Translations under genes and position numbers: made by a program
From: Competibacteraceae bacterium UBA2792
GTDB taxonomy: Bacteria > Pseudomonadota > Gammaproteobacteria > Competibacterales > Competibacteraceae
DNA: 8,148 nucleotides
Direction of reading: 5' to 3'
NCBI GenBank assembly: GCA_002352125.1
Contig: DEHU01000144.1
Coordinates: 17,139 to 25,286, forward strand
Notes under the pieces: generated by a model
Told to the model about the DNA's origin: nothing
The model's database searches: none
Seen by the model: only the letters and a program-made list of their open reading frames with translations
Shown: positions 6,431-8,148 of the stretch, one piece after another
Numbering within the stretch: the stretch's first letter is position 1
How the letters are laid out: every line of letters begins with the position of its first letter

Positions 6431-7452
6431 TGCTTGCTTTCCTCGGTCGAGCTGTTGGCCACTTCGGGATTGTACGAGACCGAGGCGGCGATGTGCTCGA
6501 CGGTCGCGGCTGGCACTTCGCCTACCACGAGAACCTGGTAATCGCCCACTTTGGCCCCGAACGCATTCATGGAACCGAGTTGAGATGCTCCCTGCAGCAA
6601 GGGCGCCGCTCCATCCAATCGTTCCAAAAACACCGAAACGGTCGCCAGTCCATCGGCAAAAACCATATGCTCGGTCGGATGCCGGCCGGAGCCTCCCGGA
6701 AACCGGTTGTGCGAGATTTTGACGAATCCAACCGGTAGATGGAGCACGCTCCAAGCCGACTGCGCGACCGGCGCGCCCACAGGAAGTTGCGCACCTTCAG
6801 TTGGCGTCGACAGCACTGTCTCCCCCGGCAACAAAGACGATCCGAAAGCGGTTTCGTCGATCTGCGATTTGATCTGCAAATCGGTGAACATCAATTGCTC
6901 GACCGGATAATCTTTGTCGTCTAACAGCACCGAACGCAACAGCATCCCGTTCTGCCGATCCAACCACAGCCGGTAGCCGAATCGCCAAGCATCCCGCGGT
7001 TGGATGGCGACCACCCGCGCTTCCAATCCCGCGACGCGGTCGTCGCCCAGCACCGCGAAATCGTAGTGGCTTTCCAACTGACCGAGCTCGCGAGGAATGG
7101 ATAGGGGAAAGCGCGAACGCTGGTACCCATCGCCCGCGAACGTTGCGTGTTGCCGGGGCAACACACAAGTTACGCTGTCGTTTGCCAACAGAATTTCCCG
7201 TGGGGCGCCGTTCAGCGAAAACAACCGCTGCCGTTCGTTTTCCGGACCGCCGCCGTGAACGACCCGCATGGCCTCCACGTGAGGGCCTTGAACATAAATG
7301 AAAGTGCCTTCGTAGTTGAGTGCGTGAGTGGCTTGGATCATCCGTCCTAGCCATTGTTTGGCTTCTTCGGCGGTTGATTGGGCGCAGTCGGCGGAGGGCG
7401 AAGACCCGGCGGCGAGCGCCAGAAAGGCGCACTGCAATAGCTTCCGCTTCAT
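6427..7452 (-). CDS. rseB: Periplasmic sigma-E regulator RseB/MucB
   Basis: RseB binds the periplasmic part of RseA and shields it from DegS-type cleavage; lipopolysaccharide or mislocalised lipoprotein signals release it and allow sigma-E activation. The 341-aa product has an N-terminal signal peptide (KRK, then a hydrophobic run to about residue 16, cleavage probably near residue 21-24). The large domain, with a LolA/LolB-like fold in the family, shows LNYEGTFIYVQG (45-56) and VTCVLP around Cys96. The small C-terminal domain has LPVGF and FADGLATVSVFLERL, typical of MucB/RseB. A cysteine at position 23 lies near the predicted cleavage site, but the residues before it (SAD) do not form a lipobox, so a soluble periplasmic protein is more likely than a lipoprotein. 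The start ATG is 14 nt after rseA without a clear ribosome-binding site. The gene ends in a GTGA overlap with rseC. Confidence 0.95.
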   Translation of the reverse strand: MKRKLLQCAFLALAAGSSPSADCAQSTAEEAKQWLGRMIQATHALNYEGTFIYVQGPHVEAMRVVHGGGPENERQRLFSLNGAPREILLANDSVTCVLPRQHATFAGDGYQRSRFPLSIPRELGQLESHYDFAVLGDDRVAGLEARVVAIQPRDAWRFGYRLWLDRQNGMLLRSVLLDDKDYPVEQLMFTDLQIKSQIDETAFGSSLLPGETVLSTPTEGAQLPVGAPVAQSAWSVLHLPVGFVKISHNRFPGGSGRHPTEHMVFADGLATVSVFLERLDGAAPLLQGASQLGSMNAFGAKVGDYQVLVVGEVPAATVEHIAASVSYNPEVANSSTEESKQ

Positions 7453-7466
7453 TCGGGATCGCGGTT

Positions 7467-8066
7467 TTAACGGTTGGTCTGGTAACCGACCATGCGCACG
7501 TAGGGCAACATGCCGTTTACGCTGTTTCGGGAAGCAGCACCGTTATGATTGACTAGATAGCTGTTCAATCGAGCTTCGGCCGGGTTATCGGACCTGTCAG
7601 GTTGCCAAGCGGTCGAAGCTGTCTGGATCGCGATGGGAGCGGAGAAGACGGTAGAGGCGAGTTGGCCGGAGGAAGGGAAGGCGTTATCGGTTCGAGTCAA
7701 CTTGAACCCAAACAGCGCGACCAGAACCACCGAAGCGGCCAACCCAAATCCCGTAACCGGTTTATACCACGTCGGCAGTGGCTTGGCGGCCGGCCGCAAC
7801 GGCGATTCAGCTTCGACTGCCTGGCGGACACGCGCAGCGAAGCCAGCATCGAACGCATCCGGCAAATGGCCCTGCAGCGCATCGCTGATCAGATGATAAC
7901 GCTCCCACCGCGTTCTCGAATCGAGATCGCGGCTCAAGCGACGCAAGATCAAATCGACCTCTCTATCTTCCAATTCGTCGTCGACGATCGCCGAAAGCTG
8001 ACTTGCCGCGATATTCGTATCGTCTTCGACCGGCATCGATCGTTGTTCAGCCGTCTTATCAGCCAT
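7467..8066 (-). CDS. rseA: Sigma-E anti-sigma factor RseA/MucA
   Basis: RseA holds sigma-E inactive at the inner membrane; on envelope stress it is cut in turn by a DegS-type periplasmic protease and the membrane protease RseP. The 199-aa product has a cytoplasmic anti-sigma domain (about 22-66, containing LSAIVDDELEDREVDLILRR and the W-x2-YHLISDALQG motif), one membrane span at about 104-121 (VTGFGLAASVVLVALFGF), and a periplasmic region of about 75 residues. The end of that region, with SYLVNH and GMLPYVRMVGY, is the conserved tail of this family. About 20 polar residues precede the usual N-terminus; Met11 is an alternative start but has no better ribosome-binding site. It lies 16 nt after rpoE and 14 nt before rseB, the standard order in which regulator and anti-regulator share the sigma-E-driven transcript. 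Confidence 0.94.
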   Translation of the reverse strand: MADKTAEQRSMPVEDDTNIAASQLSAIVDDELEDREVDLILRRLSRDLDSRTRWERYHLISDALQGHLPDAFDAGFAARVRQAVEAESPLRPAAKPLPTWYKPVTGFGLAASVVLVALFGFKLTRTDNAFPSSGQLASTVFSAPIAIQTASTAWQPDRSDNPAEARLNSYLVNHNGAASRNSVNGMLPYVRMVGYQTNR

Positions 8067-8082
8067 GACTCTAATCTCGAAC

Positions 8083-8148
8083 CTAGCTTAAAAGTGGATG
8101 CAATTTGGCGTCGATCGATTCTCGTGCCCGGAAAATCCGGGAACGCAC
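8083..8148 (-). CDS. rpoE: RNA polymerase sigma-E factor RpoE/AlgU, last 21 codons (5' part outside window)
   Basis: Reading the minus strand from the right edge in the frame ending at TAG (8085-8083) gives 21 residues that begin VRSRIFRARE and continue IDAKL. This is the end of region 4.2 of ECF sigma factors: the second half of the helix that contacts the -35 element (usually GTVRSRIFRAREA in RpoE/AlgU), followed by a short tail. Identity is supported by position immediately upstream of rseA, 16 nt away. The rest of the sigma factor and its probably autoregulated promoter lie beyond the window. The fragment is short, but motif and context together make the call solid. Confidence 0.87.
   Translation of the reverse strand: MRSRIFRARESIDAKLHPLLS

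Noticed and set aside
5809..6738. Plus-strand frame of 309 codons opposite rseC, the rseC-lepA gap and part of rseB
   Set aside because: The product is rich in Arg, Pro and Ser with no family pattern, while the minus strand carries clear RseC and RseB motifs. It is a shadow frame.
6431..6754. Upstream extension of rseC by 108 codons
   Set aside because: This stretch is an alternative frame of rseB; the GTG at 6430 gives the normal RseC N-terminus and a GTGA overlap.
6427..7452. RseB as a lipoprotein through Cys23
   Set aside because: The residues before Cys23 (Ser-Ala-Asp) do not match a lipobox, and known RseB/MucB proteins are soluble in the periplasm.

Overview
The window looks like a piece of a gammaproteobacterial chromosome with moderately high GC. 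Ten of the eleven genes lie on the minus strand and read right to left. They join two classic housekeeping blocks. The first is the envelope-stress sigma factor cluster rpoE (tail only)-rseA-rseB-rseC, the counterpart of algU-mucA-mucB-mucC in Pseudomonas. The second is lepA-lepB-DUF4845-rnc-era-recO. A RecO without cysteines, a three-cysteine RseC, a LolA-like RseB and the DUF4845 gene between lepB and rnc all fit Gammaproteobacteria of the Pseudomonas/Chromatiales/Methylococcales type rather than Enterobacteriaceae. The genus cannot be fixed from this sequence.

Right end (8148 to 5954, minus): the last 21 codons of the sigma factor RpoE are followed by its membrane anti-sigma factor RseA, the periplasmic co-regulator RseB and the inner-membrane protein RseC. 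Gaps are 16 and 14 nt, and rseB/rseC share a GTGA start-stop overlap, as expected for one transcript. No mucD/htrA protease gene follows rseC.

Middle (5953 to 5811): this 143-nt gap is the only sizeable non-coding stretch. On the minus strand it starts with a perfect TATAAT -10 hexamer just after the rseC stop. It then holds a GC-rich leader in which one 8-nt segment can pair with either of two flanking copies of its complement. This is the best candidate for a separate lepA promoter and a structured 5' leader.

Left block (5810 to 397, minus): LepA (EF4, ribosomal back-translocase GTPase), LepB (signal peptidase I), a small DUF4845 membrane protein, RNase III, the ribosome-assembly GTPase Era, and the recombination mediator RecO. 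DUF4845/rnc overlap by GTGA and rnc/era by ATGA, so translation is probably coupled through the RNA-processing and ribosome-assembly genes. pdxJ, often found after recO, is absent.

Left edge (1 to 356, plus): the C-terminal third of a PfkB-family sugar/nucleoside kinase converges on recO. A 10-bp perfect inverted repeat with a 26-nt loop lies between the two stops.

Every gene belongs to a known family, and I see no mobile element, CRISPR array, RNA gene or foreign island. The less explained parts are the lepA leader, the DUF4845 protein and the convergent inverted repeat.
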